Below, piece by piece: positions 1 through 5,613 of a stretch of DNA of 7,639 nt. A program made the position numbers and the translations under genes. Source of the DNA: DATCSE01 sp036568605 (GTDB taxonomy: Bacteria; Pseudomonadota; Gammaproteobacteria; Burkholderiales; Burkholderiaceae_C); the NCBI GenBank assembly GCA_036568605.1, contig DATCSE010000201.1, positions 1 to 7,639 on the forward strand. Direction: 5' to 3'. Under the pieces are notes generated by a model. It had not been told where the DNA came from, searched no databases, and saw only the letters and a program-made list of their open reading frames with translations. Numbering within the stretch: position 1 is the stretch's first letter; each line of letters begins with the position of its first letter.

Positions 1-1
1 G

Positions 2-271
2 GTGTCGGCCCCGCCGGCGGCTGCAGCAGCACCGGCCGTCGCGGCCGCGCTGCCGACCCACTGGCTCGCCGGCCTCGAGGAGGACGCGCGCCGGCTGCTG
101 CTGGCCGGCGAACCCGAGGTCTGGGACGCGCTGACCCGCAAGTTCGAGGCGCAGCTGATCCACACCGCGCTCGAGATCACCCGCGGGCGGCGGATCGAGG
201 CGGCGCAGAAGCTGGGCATAGGCCGCAACACGATCACCCGCAAGATCCAAGAGCTGGGCCTGGACGACTGA
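2..271 (+). CDS. ntrC: Nitrogen regulation response regulator NtrC (NR(I)), C-terminal part
   Basis: This is the last 89 codons of a gene that begins left of the window. The first visible GTG is just an in-frame codon, not the start. The visible part opens with a Pro/Ala-rich linker, followed by a helical segment and a Fis-type helix-turn-helix at about residues 53-89 of the fragment, containing EAAQKLGIGRNTITRKIQEL. This closely resembles the end of E. coli NtrC (HTQGHKQEAARLLGWGRNT...). NtrC is the sigma-54-dependent activator phosphorylated by NtrB under nitrogen limitation. Its receiver and AAA+ domains would lie upstream. The 'RNT(I/L)TRK' recognition helix is what separates NtrC from other Fis-type activators. 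A different sigma-54 activator cannot be wholly excluded without the missing domains. A tandem CTGATTTCGG repeat starts on the stop codon. Confidence 0.87.
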   Translation: MSAPPAAAAAPAVAAALPTHWLAGLEEDARRLLLAGEPEVWDALTRKFEAQLIHTALEITRGRRIEAAQKLGIGRNTITRKIQELGLDD

Positions 272-288
272 TTTCGGGCTGATTTCGG
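268..288 (+). repeat. Tandem 10-nt direct repeat at ntrC stop codon
   Basis: CTGATTTCGG occurs at 268-277 and again at 279-288, one base apart. A looser version, CTGGATTTCTGCGG, lies at 317-330. The first copy contains the ntrC stop codon. It may be a small local duplication; no function is evident. Confidence 0.5.
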
Positions 289-326
289 CTGGATAGTGGA
301 CCGCGCACCGCCTATGCTGGATTTCT

Positions 327-368
327 GCGGCCCGCGCTGACGGGCCGCTCACTGCGGCGGGCCGTCAG
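327..368 (+). promoter_or_regulatory. Two mutually exclusive hairpins in the ntrC-GYD gap
   Basis: Hairpin A pairs GCGGCCCG (327-334) with CGGGCCGC (341-348): a perfect 8-bp stem with a 6-nt loop. Hairpin B pairs 337-348 with 357-368: twelve positions, one G-G mismatch, loop of 8. Both use 341-348, so only one can form at a time. Neither is followed by a U-run, so neither is a classic intrinsic terminator. They could terminate or insulate ntrC, or act in the leader of the GYD gene whose ATG is 47 nt further on. The structure is visible; the role is inference. Confidence 0.45.
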
Positions 369-415
369 GGGCCGACCTCGTGCAGCGCGTTGCCTATGGC
401 CCCGAGGGGACAACC

Positions 416-718
416 ATGGCCACCTATGTCATGCTCGGCAACTTCACCGACCAGGGCATCCGCAGCGTCAAGGAGACCACCCATCGCGCCGAGACGGTCG
501 AGGCCGCGGCGCGCAAGGCCGGCTTGGCGATGAAGCAGATCTTCTGGACGCTGGGCTCGCATGACCTCGTCTGCGTCTTCGACGCGCCCGACGACACCGC
601 GATCACCGCGTTCACGCTGTCGGTGGGCGCCGCCGGCAACGTGCGCACGCAGACGCTGCGCGCTTTCGACCGGACGGAGATGAACGCCATCCTGTCGAAG
701 ATGTCGAAGGTGTCCTGA
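416..718 (+). CDS. GYD domain-containing protein (100 aa)
   Basis: A complete small protein of 100 residues whose whole length matches the GYD family. Visible family features are the N-terminal strand MATYVMLGNFTDQG, a helix with the KETTHRAE segment, the WTLGSHDLV core strand (the place of the family's Gly-Tyr-Asp-like motif, here GSHD), a following DAPDD turn, and the conserved C-terminal GNVRTQTLRAF. The fold is expected to be a small ferredoxin-like, often oligomeric domain in the cytoplasm. The biochemical role of the family is not established and I assign none. The start at 416 is preferred over an in-frame GTG at 380 because GAGGGGA (404-410) sits 5 nt before the ATG and the family begins with this MATYV-like strand. 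It follows ntrC in the same direction after 144 nt and is convergent with xth, 21 nt away. Confidence 0.88.
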   Translation: MATYVMLGNFTDQGIRSVKETTHRAETVEAAARKAGLAMKQIFWTLGSHDLVCVFDAPDDTAITAFTLSVGAAGNVRTQTLRAFDRTEMNAILSKMSKVS

Positions 719-739
719 GGATTTGCGCCAGGCCGGGGC

Positions 740-1531
740 TCAATCGGCCAGCTCGACCACCACCGGCGCGTGATCGCTGGGCCGCTCGTTCTTGCGCGGC
801 TGCCGGTCGATCGCGCAGGCGCCGACGCGCGGCTTCAGCGCATCGGTCACGAGGATGTGATCGATGCGCAGCCCCTTGTTCTTCTGGAACCCGAGCATGC
901 GGTAATCCCACCAGCTGTATGCCTTCGGCGGCTGTTCGAACAGGCGGAACGCGTCGTGCAGCCCGAGGCCCAGCAGCGCGCGGAAGTGCTCGCGCTCGGG
1001 CTCGCTGCACAGCACCTGGCCGGCCCAGGCGACCGGGTCGTGCACGTCGCGGTCTTCGGGCGCGATGTTGAAGTCGCCCATCAGCGCGAGGTTCGGGTGG
1101 CGTTCGATCTCGCCGCGCAGCCACTCGCGCAGCGCCTCCAGCCAGCGCAGCTTGTAGGCGTACTTTTCGCTGCCCACGGTCTGGCCGTTCGGCACGTACA
1201 CGCCGATCACGCGCACCGGCGCCGCGACGCCGTGCTGGTACGTGCCGGCGATCACGCGTGCCTGATCGTCCTCGAAGTCGGTGATGTTGCGCGTCACGTC
1301 GGCCGCTTCGCCGATGCCGGCGCGGTGCAGCAGCGCGACGCCGTTGTAGGTCTTCTGTCCGAACCAGTGACCGCGGTAGCCGGCGGCCTCGAGTTCGGCC
1401 TTCGGAAACTTGTCGTCGGACAGCTTCAGCTCCTGCAGCGCGATCACGTCGACCGGGTTCGCCGCTAGCCAGGCGAGCAGCTGCGGCAGCCGCGCCGCGA
1501 GCGAATTGACATTCCAGGTGGCGAGTTTCAA
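740..1531 (-). CDS. xth: Exodeoxyribonuclease III (AP endonuclease, xth)
   Basis: A 263-residue protein of the EEP (exonuclease-endonuclease-phosphatase) fold, close to the 268 residues of E. coli Xth. It degrades duplex DNA 3'->5', removes 3'-blocking groups and incises abasic sites in base-excision repair. The metal/active-site set is complete: N7 in ATWNVNS, E34 in ALQELKL, the GDFNIAPED block with D153 and N155, D224 in RIDHIL and D253-H254 in the terminal PSDHAPVV. The start is read as TTG at 1529-1531, because the family begins M-K-L-A-T-W-N at exactly this point and no ATG or GTG lies nearby in frame. The Shine-Dalgarno match is weak (only a TGAGA-like stretch), suggesting modest translation. 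It is divergent from the TPR protein gene and convergent with the GYD gene. No terminator is visible in the 21-nt gap behind it. Confidence 0.93.
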   Translation of the reverse strand: MKLATWNVNSLAARLPQLLAWLAANPVDVIALQELKLSDDKFPKAELEAAGYRGHWFGQKTYNGVALLHRAGIGEAADVTRNITDFEDDQARVIAGTYQHGVAAPVRVIGVYVPNGQTVGSEKYAYKLRWLEALREWLRGEIERHPNLALMGDFNIAPEDRDVHDPVAWAGQVLCSEPEREHFRALLGLGLHDAFRLFEQPPKAYSWWDYRMLGFQKNKGLRIDHILVTDALKPRVGACAIDRQPRKNERPSDHAPVVVELAD

Positions 1532-1624
1532 GGCGGTCTCAGGCGGAGGGAAAGGGCCGTATTGTGCGTTGCCCCCGCGAATGCGGTCGCGATGTGCCGG
1601 ATACTCCACGCCGGAGACGCACAG
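1532..1624. promoter_or_regulatory. Divergent xth / TPR-protein control region
   Basis: A 93-nt gap between the start codons of two divergent genes; it must hold both promoters or the xth and TPR transcripts start inside each other's genes. I find no convincing -35/-10 pair on either strand; the most AT-rich spot is around CCGTATTGTG (1557-1566). GGAGA at 1613-1617, 7 nt before the ATG at 1625, is a good ribosome binding site and fixes the start of the TPR gene. Confidence 0.4.
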
Positions 1625-3457
1625 ATGGCGAATGCCAAGCACGCCGCGCGCCGTTCGGGTTCGCTTGCCGACGCCTGCAGCCGCAAGAGCGCGCTGGCCT
1701 GGCTGGCCGGCGATGCCGCCGCAGCCGAAGCGCATGCGCGCGAGGCGCTGCGTCTCGATACGCGGCATGCGGAGGCGCATACCAATCTGGGCGCCATCCT
1801 GCGCAACACGCAGCGCGTCGAGGAAGCCGAGAAACACCTGCGGATCGCGCTGGAAAACGACCCGTTCCAGACCGCGGCCCTGACCAACCTCGGCGCGATC
1901 CTCGCGGGACGGAAGCGCGACCCCGAAGCCGAGGCGCTGTACCGCCGCGCCATTCAGATCGATCCGCGATATGGCCCGGCGCAGAGCAACCTGGGCCTGT
2001 GCCTGCTCAACGCCTGTCGCTTCGACGAGGCGATCGCCGTGCTGCGCGTGGCCATCGAACTGGACCCGAACAATGGCCAGGTCCTCAACAACCTGGGCGG
2101 CGCGCTATATGCCTGCGGGCACGTCGACGAAGCGATGCGGCTGTTCGCGCGCGCCATCGAGCTGGCGCCCGCGCTGGACATCGCGCGGCTGAACCTCGCG
2201 AGCATCCACCTGGCGCAGGGCGATTTCGAGCGCGGCTGGCCGCTGTACGAGGTGCGGCTCAGCCAGCGGATCGAAGCGAACCGGCAGGATGTGCCCACGC
2301 TGCCGTACCCGCGCTGGCAAGGCGAGCCGCTGGTCGGCAAGACCATCCTGATCTGGCCCGAGCAGGGCTTCGGGGACGAGATCCAGTTCGTGCGTTATGC
2401 CGGCCTGCTGAAGCAGCGCGGCGCGCGCCGCGTCATCGTGCGCTGCAGGCCGGCACTGCAGGATCTGATGCGCGGCGCAGCCGGCGTGGACCGCGTGACC
2501 ACCTCGCGCACGCAGATCCCGCTGTGCGACTACTGGAGCCCGGCGCTCAGCCTGGCCTTGCACTTCGGCACGACGCTCGCGACGATCCCGGCGGCATTGC
2601 CTTACCTGCGGCCCGACGAACAGCGCATGCAACGCTGGCGTGCGAGGCTGCCGGAAGGGTTCAAGGTCGGCCTGGTGTGGAAAGGCGCGCGCCGGCACGG
2701 CAACGACAAGCAGCGCTCGCTGGCTTCGCTGCAGATGCTCGCGCCGCTGTGGGCGCTACCGGGCGTGCGCTTCGTCAGCCTGCAGAAGGGCGAAGGCGAA
2801 GACGAGGCGCAGCATCCGCCCGCCGCGCAGCCGCTGCTCGCGCTCGGCCAGGACATGGCCGATTTCGCCGATGCGGCGGCGATCGTCGCGCAGCTGGACC
2901 TGGTGATCTGCGTCGACACCGCCATCGCGCATCTGGCGGGTGGGCTGGGCAAGCCGGTGTGGGTGCTGGTGCCGGCCATCAACACCGACTGGCGCTGGCT
3001 CCAGGGCCGCACCGACTCGCCCTGGTATCCGCGCGTGATGCGCCTCTTTCGCCAGGAGCGCGGCGCCGGCTGGGAGCCGGTGATCGCACAGGTGGCGCAG
3101 GCACTGCGGGCGGACGTTCGGGGGCCCCTCGGCCGGGCACGCGTCCAGGCGCTGCTGGCCGATGCCGTGGCCGCACACCAGGCCGGGCAGGTGGCCGAGG
3201 CGCTGGACGGCTATCGGCAGGTCCTCGCGCTCGATCCCGACAATGCCGACGCCTGGCACCTGACGGGCCTGATCCAGCACGGGCAGGGGCAGTCGGAGGC
3301 CGCCGAGCAATCGATACGCCATGCCCTGGCGTTGCAGGAGTCGCATGTGTTCCTGCAGAACCTCGCGGTGCTGCTGAACGCGCTAGGCCGCAAGGCCGAG
3401 GCGCGGCAATGCGAGGCTCGCGCGGCGGCGCTGCAGCGGTCTCGCGGCCCCCGATAG
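1625..3457 (+). CDS. TPR protein with heptosyltransferase-like (GT9-type) domain
   Basis: A 610-residue, apparently cytoplasmic protein with no signal peptide or membrane segment. Residues about 15-215 are a run of tetratricopeptide repeats, with the recurring LG-x8-A-x3-A-x2-DP pattern (for example ALENDP, AIQIDP, AIELDP). Residues about 225-495 resemble the heptosyltransferase/GT9 fold: WPEQGFGDEIQFVRYAGLL at 244-262 matches the nucleotide-sugar transferase N-lobe, and CVDTAIAHLAGGLGKPVWVL at 429-448 is the typical donor-binding C-lobe motif. Residues about 507-605 hold further TPR-like helices (YRQVLALDPDNADAWHLTG). Such proteins are usually annotated as TPR or glycosyltransferase family 9 proteins and are presumed to act on cell-surface or protein glycans; substrate and acceptor are unknown here. 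The ATG at 1625 is chosen for its SD (1613-1617); a TTG at 1562 and ATG at 1592 lie upstream in frame without one. It is transcribed alone, divergent from xth. Confidence 0.85.
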   Translation: MANAKHAARRSGSLADACSRKSALAWLAGDAAAAEAHAREALRLDTRHAEAHTNLGAILRNTQRVEEAEKHLRIALENDPFQTAALTNLGAILAGRKRDPEAEALYRRAIQIDPRYGPAQSNLGLCLLNACRFDEAIAVLRVAIELDPNNGQVLNNLGGALYACGHVDEAMRLFARAIELAPALDIARLNLASIHLAQGDFERGWPLYEVRLSQRIEANRQDVPTLPYPRWQGEPLVGKTILIWPEQGFGDEIQFVRYAGLLKQRGARRVIVRCRPALQDLMRGAAGVDRVTTSRTQIPLCDYWSPALSLALHFGTTLATIPAALPYLRPDEQRMQRWRARLPEGFKVGLVWKGARRHGNDKQRSLASLQMLAPLWALPGVRFVSLQKGEGEDEAQHPPAAQPLLALGQDMADFADAAAIVAQLDLVICVDTAIAHLAGGLGKPVWVLVPAINTDWRWLQGRTDSPWYPRVMRLFRQERGAGWEPVIAQVAQALRADVRGPLGRARVQALLADAVAAHQAGQVAEALDGYRQVLALDPDNADAWHLTGLIQHGQGQSEAAEQSIRHALALQESHVFLQNLAVLLNALGRKAEARQCEARAAALQRSRGPR

Positions 3458-3475
3458 ATCAGCCGCGCGATGGCA

Positions 3476-3516
3476 CCCCTGAAATTCTCCCTGCCCCTTT
3501 GGGAGAGGGCGGGGTG
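3476..3516. repeat. REP-like intergenic repeat with hairpin, convergent junction
   Basis: The 59-nt gap between two converging genes contains CTCCCTGCCCCTTTGGGAGA followed by a G-rich GGGCGGGGTG. TCTCCC (3486-3491) pairs with GGGAGA (3501-3506) around a 9-nt loop. On the minus strand it reads CACCCCGCCCTCTCCC, the pattern of a widespread proteobacterial intergenic palindromic repeat whose spurious translation gives LTPRPLPKG-type peptides. Here only one degenerate unit is present. Placed after both stop codons, it could act as a weak bidirectional terminator, although there is no U-run. Confidence 0.55.
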
Positions 3517-4092
3517 TCAGATGTGCAGCCAGGCGAGCCCGCCCAACACCACGCCGATGCCGCTGAGCACGAACACGCCGTACTCGAGCCACTTGCGCCT
3601 GGTCAGCAGCGCGATCGCGGCCATCGCGATCGCGATCTGCAGCGCCGTCGTGGCCTGGGCCCAGCGGTGATGCTGGTGCATCTGTTCGGCGCTCTTGTCG
3701 TCCCAGGCCTTGGCATCGGCTTCGAGCTTCTCGGCGGCCAGCTTGATCTCGGCCTTCTCGGCCTTGTAACGATTGATCTCGCCGGTGTAGAACGCCTTGC
3801 GCGACTCGGGTGCGAGCTCGAGCGCGAGCTCGCTCAGGTTCTGCTTGCTGCTCTTGGCTTGGTAGTAGTTCCACTGGTTCGACGCTTCGGTCTTCTTGAT
3901 CGCGGCGTCGTTCTTGTAGAGGCCGGCGTTGGCCTGCGTCGCGCCGCCCATGTACGCGAAGATCGCGCCGATGGTGGCGATCACCGCGGTGGTCACGGCG
4001 AGCTGGCCGGCGAGCCCTTTGGGTTCGTGCTGCGCTGCGTGCTCGAGCTCGTGGTCGTGCGGGCCGTGCACGTGGAATCCGCCTTCGGACAT
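3517..4092 (-). CDS. DUF4337 family membrane protein (191 aa)
   Basis: A 191-residue protein that I recognise as DUF4337; no function is established. In order: a histidine-rich N-terminus (H7, H9, H12, H14, H18, H22), a first membrane helix at about 30-50, a charged helical segment at about 55-145 rich in Lys, Glu and Ala with coiled-coil character (NQWNYYQAKSSKQN, then EINRYKAEKAEIKLAAEKLE), and two closely spaced membrane helices at about 147-164 and 170-189. The middle segment thus forms a soluble domain between helix 1 and a terminal hairpin. A second His cluster, HQHH, lies at 139-142 just before helix 2. The ATG at 4092 has GGAGGG (4100-4105) 7 nt upstream, inside the folA coding end. 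Only one base separates it from the folA stop, so the two are almost certainly cotranscribed and translationally coupled. The His clusters suggest metal binding, which is inference. Confidence 0.85.
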   Translation of the reverse strand: MSEGGFHVHGPHDHELEHAAQHEPKGLAGQLAVTTAVIATIGAIFAYMGGATQANAGLYKNDAAIKKTEASNQWNYYQAKSSKQNLSELALELAPESRKAFYTGEINRYKAEKAEIKLAAEKLEADAKAWDDKSAEQMHQHHRWAQATTALQIAIAMAAIALLTRRKWLEYGVFVLSGIGVVLGGLAWLHI

Positions 4093-4093
4093 C

Positions 4094-4603
4094 TCAAATC
4101 CCTCCGACTCTGGTGTAGGTGACGAAACTGTAGGGCACGCCGTGGGCGCTGGTGTGACGCTCGCGCTCGGTTTCGACGAAGCGGCTGCGGTCCCAGGCCG
4201 GGAAGAAGACGTCGCCGTCGAGCTCGGCGTCGATTTCCGTCAGCACCAGCTCGTCGGCCTGCGGCAATGCGAGGGCGTAAAGCTGCGCGCCGCCGATCAC
4301 GAATACCTTCGCGGCGTCACCGGCCGCGGCCAGCGCGGCGGCGAGGCTGGTCGCGGTGTCGGCGCCGTCGGCACGCCACGCCGCATCGCGGCTCAGCACG
4401 AGGTTGCGGCGCCCGGGCAGCGGGCGGAAGTTCGGCGGCAGCGAATCCCAGGTCTTGCGACCCATGATCACCGGACAACCCATCGTGACGCGCCGGAAGT
4501 GGCGCAGGTCTTCGCTCTCGCGCCACACCAGGGCGTTGTTCTTGCCGATCGCGCCGTTGCGCGGGACGGCGGCGATCAGGCTCAGCATAGGGCGATTGTT
4601 CAT
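4094..4603 (-). CDS. folA: Dihydrofolate reductase
   Basis: A 169-residue protein covering the whole DHFR fold (E. coli 159). It reduces dihydrofolate to tetrahydrofolate with NADPH in the cytoplasm and is the trimethoprim target. Visible signatures: MLSLIAAVPRNGAIGKNN at 6-23, the W27-x4-D32 pair (W22/D27 of E. coli, D32 the proton-donating acid), GCPVIMGRKTWDSL at 42-55 with the NADPH-contacting MGRKTW, PLPGRRN at 61-67 with the folate-glutamate-binding Arg, FVIGGAQLY at 101-109, and the terminal TEIDAELDGDVFFP at 122-135. The start at 4603 gives five extra residues; M6 aligns with Met1 of E. coli and is an alternative. Neither start has a strong SD. The segment between G20 and D32 is unusual: V26 replaces the common Pro (E. 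coli P21) and E29-S30 replace Leu-Pro. First gene of a likely folA-DUF4337 unit. Confidence 0.94.
   Translation of the reverse strand: MNNRPMLSLIAAVPRNGAIGKNNALVWRESEDLRHFRRVTMGCPVIMGRKTWDSLPPNFRPLPGRRNLVLSRDAAWRADGADTATSLAAALAAAGDAAKVFVIGGAQLYALALPQADELVLTEIDAELDGDVFFPAWDRSRFVETERERHTSAHGVPYSFVTYTRVGGI
4100..4105 (-). promoter_or_regulatory. Ribosome binding site of the DUF4337 gene, inside folA
   Basis: Minus-strand GGAGGG, 7 nt before the ATG at 4092, lies within the last codons of folA (its VGGI terminus). A near-consensus SD inside the upstream gene, with the junction TGAgATG, is the usual sign of termination-reinitiation coupling. Confidence 0.7.
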
Positions 4604-4655
4604 GGCCCGCGATTGTGGCGCCTCGGGGCTGGGCTGCAGGGTGGGAACATGTCAG

Positions 4656-4760
4656 GTTTCTTGGACGCAAAGGCGCAAAGGGACGCAAAGACGCAAAGAA
4701 AGTCATCCTGATTTTTCCTTGGCGCCTTTGCGCTTCTTTGCGCCTTTGCGTCCAAGAAAC
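4656..4760. repeat. 105-nt imperfect palindrome of mirrored CGCAAAG units
   Basis: A gap-free palindrome centred on 4708. The outer 25 nt of each arm (4656-4680 and 4736-4760) are perfectly complementary; over 43 paired positions I count 38 matches. The left arm carries CGCAAAG at 4666, 4674, 4684 and 4692 (spacing 8, 10, 8). The right arm carries the complement CTTTGCG at 4726, 4736 and 4744 plus a degenerate CTTGGCG at 4718, in exactly mirrored spacing. The loop is AT-richer (AAAGTCATCCTGATTTTTC). The ends are sharp: pairing stops at GTTTC/GAAAC. It resembles a dispersed CGCAAAG-type repeat family known from many GC-rich genomes. It lies between folA and gntR, both read on the minus strand, so it would form a long hairpin in any read-through transcript. 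Confidence 0.85.
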
Positions 4761-4789
4761 TTCGGCAGACGGCACTCCAGCCGCGCGAC

Positions 4790-4805
4790 GCCGCCGTTTG
4801 GCGGC
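4790..4805 (-). terminator. Short GC hairpin directly behind gntR
   Basis: GCCGCC (4790-4795) and GGCGGC (4800-4805) form a perfect 6-bp stem with a 4-nt loop, directly abutting the gntR stop codon. No U-run follows on the minus strand, so it is at best a weak or Rho-assisted 3' end; the larger palindrome at 4656-4760 comes next. Confidence 0.35.
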
Positions 4806-5516
4806 TCACGTCAGCGACGCAGCTTCCTTGCCGTTCGCGAAGTGCTGCTGCATCAGCAGCCGCGCGCGCTCGGCGTTGCGCGCCTTCAGCGCTGCCATGA
4901 TCTGGCGGTGTTCCTTCAACGAGGCCTCGAGCCGGCCCTGCTTGAACAGCGAATGGTGGCGGTTGAGCTTCATCACCTTGCGCAGGTCGGCGACGAGCTG
5001 GTTGCGCCAGCGGTTGTCGGCAATCGCCAGCAGCTTCATGTGGAAGCGCTCGTTCGCCGCGAAGAAGGCGTCGCGGTCGTCGACCCGGTCCTCGAGCTGC
5101 TGGTGCAGCGCGACCAGCTCGGCGATCTGCACCGCGCTGGCCGATTGCGCGACCACCGCGGCCGCGTCGCTCTCGAGCAGTGCGAGCAGGTGGTAGACCT
5201 CGGCCAGGTCCCGCTCGGAGACCTCGGTGACGTAGGCGCCGCGGCGCAGCTTCATCGTCACCAGCCCTTCGGCGGCCAGCACCTTCAGCGCCTCGCGCAG
5301 CGGCGTGCGGCTGATGCCGTACTCGGCGGCCAGCGCCTGCTCGTCGATCCAGCTGCCCGGGTGCAGCGTGTGCGCGAGGATGCGCGCGCGCAGCGCCTCG
5401 GCCACCTGCTCGTACAGCGCCTGCTCGCGCAAGCGGCCCGGCGCGGCCGTGGGGCGCGGCACCGGGGCGGCGGGCGGGTCGACGGCGATCTGCGGCTTCG
5501 GCATGCGATTGGTCAC
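4806..5516 (-). CDS. GntR family transcriptional regulator, FCD (FadR-type) subfamily
   Basis: A 236-residue DNA-binding repressor. A Pro/Ala-rich tail of about 30 residues precedes the winged helix-turn-helix at about 33-97: LYEQVAEALRARIL, then LAAEYGISRTPLREALKVLA as the recognition helix and GLV-x5-RGAYV as the wing. The C-terminal all-helical FCD effector domain spans about 102-230. H159 (NERFHMKL), H203 (KEHRQI) and H225 (QQHF) sit at the usual metal/carboxylate-binding positions, so the ligand is probably a small organic acid or acyl-CoA-derived carboxylate. The start is GTG at 5514-5516; an ATG at 5504 four codons later is a real alternative, and neither has a strong SD. It is divergent from scpA across 104 nt, the normal arrangement for a local regulator of the neighbouring pathway. 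Propionyl-CoA or methylmalonyl-CoA-related control is inferred from position only. Confidence 0.9.
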   Translation of the reverse strand: MTNRMPKPQIAVDPPAAPVPRPTAAPGRLREQALYEQVAEALRARILAHTLHPGSWIDEQALAAEYGISRTPLREALKVLAAEGLVTMKLRRGAYVTEVSERDLAEVYHLLALLESDAAAVVAQSASAVQIAELVALHQQLEDRVDDRDAFFAANERFHMKLLAIADNRWRNQLVADLRKVMKLNRHHSLFKQGRLEASLKEHRQIMAALKARNAERARLLMQQHFANGKEAASLT

Positions 5517-5528
5517 TCTGGCGGTAAG

Positions 5529-5544
5529 AATTCAATTTTGAATT
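5529..5544. promoter_or_regulatory. Candidate GntR operator: AT-rich perfect palindrome
   Basis: AATTCAA-tt-TTGAATT is a perfect inverted repeat with 7-bp arms and a 2-nt centre. It lies in a 25-nt stretch (5525-5549) where only four bases are G or C, very unlike its surroundings. It is 13 nt before the gntR GTG and 77 nt before the scpA ATG, and overlaps the candidate gntR -10 (5542-5547). GntR/FCD proteins bind as dimers to short palindromes of this size, so it is the best operator candidate in the window. Confidence 0.6.
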
Positions 5545-5570
5545 ATGATGAGGCGCAGCGTCGCCGTCCA
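5542..5570 (-). promoter_or_regulatory. Candidate sigma-70 promoter of gntR
   Basis: On the minus strand TGGACG (5570-5565; 4 of 6 to TTGACA) is followed after exactly 17 nt by CATAAT (5547-5542; 5 of 6 to TATAAT). Transcription would start near 5535, inside the palindrome, which fits autorepression by steric block. Predicted by eye only. Confidence 0.42.
5544..5549 (+). promoter_or_regulatory. Candidate -10 element for scpA
   Basis: TATGAT matches TATAAT at 5 of 6 positions and touches the right edge of the palindrome. No good -35 is found 16-18 nt upstream (around 5520-5527), which would suit a promoter that needs an activator or is weak. The 5' leader would be about 65 nt. Confidence 0.3.
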
Positions 5571-5609
5571 GCCTTTCATTCGATGTGCATCCCGGGGCGC
5601 GGCCGACGC

Positions 5610-5613
5610 AGGA
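5610..5613 (+). promoter_or_regulatory. Ribosome binding site of scpA
   Basis: AGGA, 7 nt before the ATG at 5621. It decides the start, since the upstream sequence in this frame offers no better start with an SD. Confidence 0.6.

Noticed and set aside
290..304. Possible sigma-54 -24/-12 element (GG at 291-292, GC at 303-304)
   Set aside because: Only the GG and GC dinucleotides at correct spacing match; the rest of TGGCAC-N5-TTGC is absent, so chance is likely in GC-rich DNA despite the neighbouring ntrC.
770..1468. 232-codon plus-strand frame opposite xth
   Set aside because: Shadow of xth, with no family resemblance and no ribosome site. Xth has a full active-site set on the other strand.
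3611..3637. Repeated GCGATC/CGATCGCG motif inside the DUF4337 gene
   Set aside because: It encodes the Ala/Ile/Met run of the second membrane helix (IAIAMAAIA); codon bias explains it without a HIP1-like element.
1564..4122. 852-codon open frame on the plus strand overlapping the TPR gene and running across the DUF4337 gene
   Set aside because: It is out of phase with the TPR/GT9 gene, its translation is Arg/Ala/Gly/Pro-rich without any family motif, and it crosses the convergent junction antisense to DUF4337. A GC-rich shadow frame.
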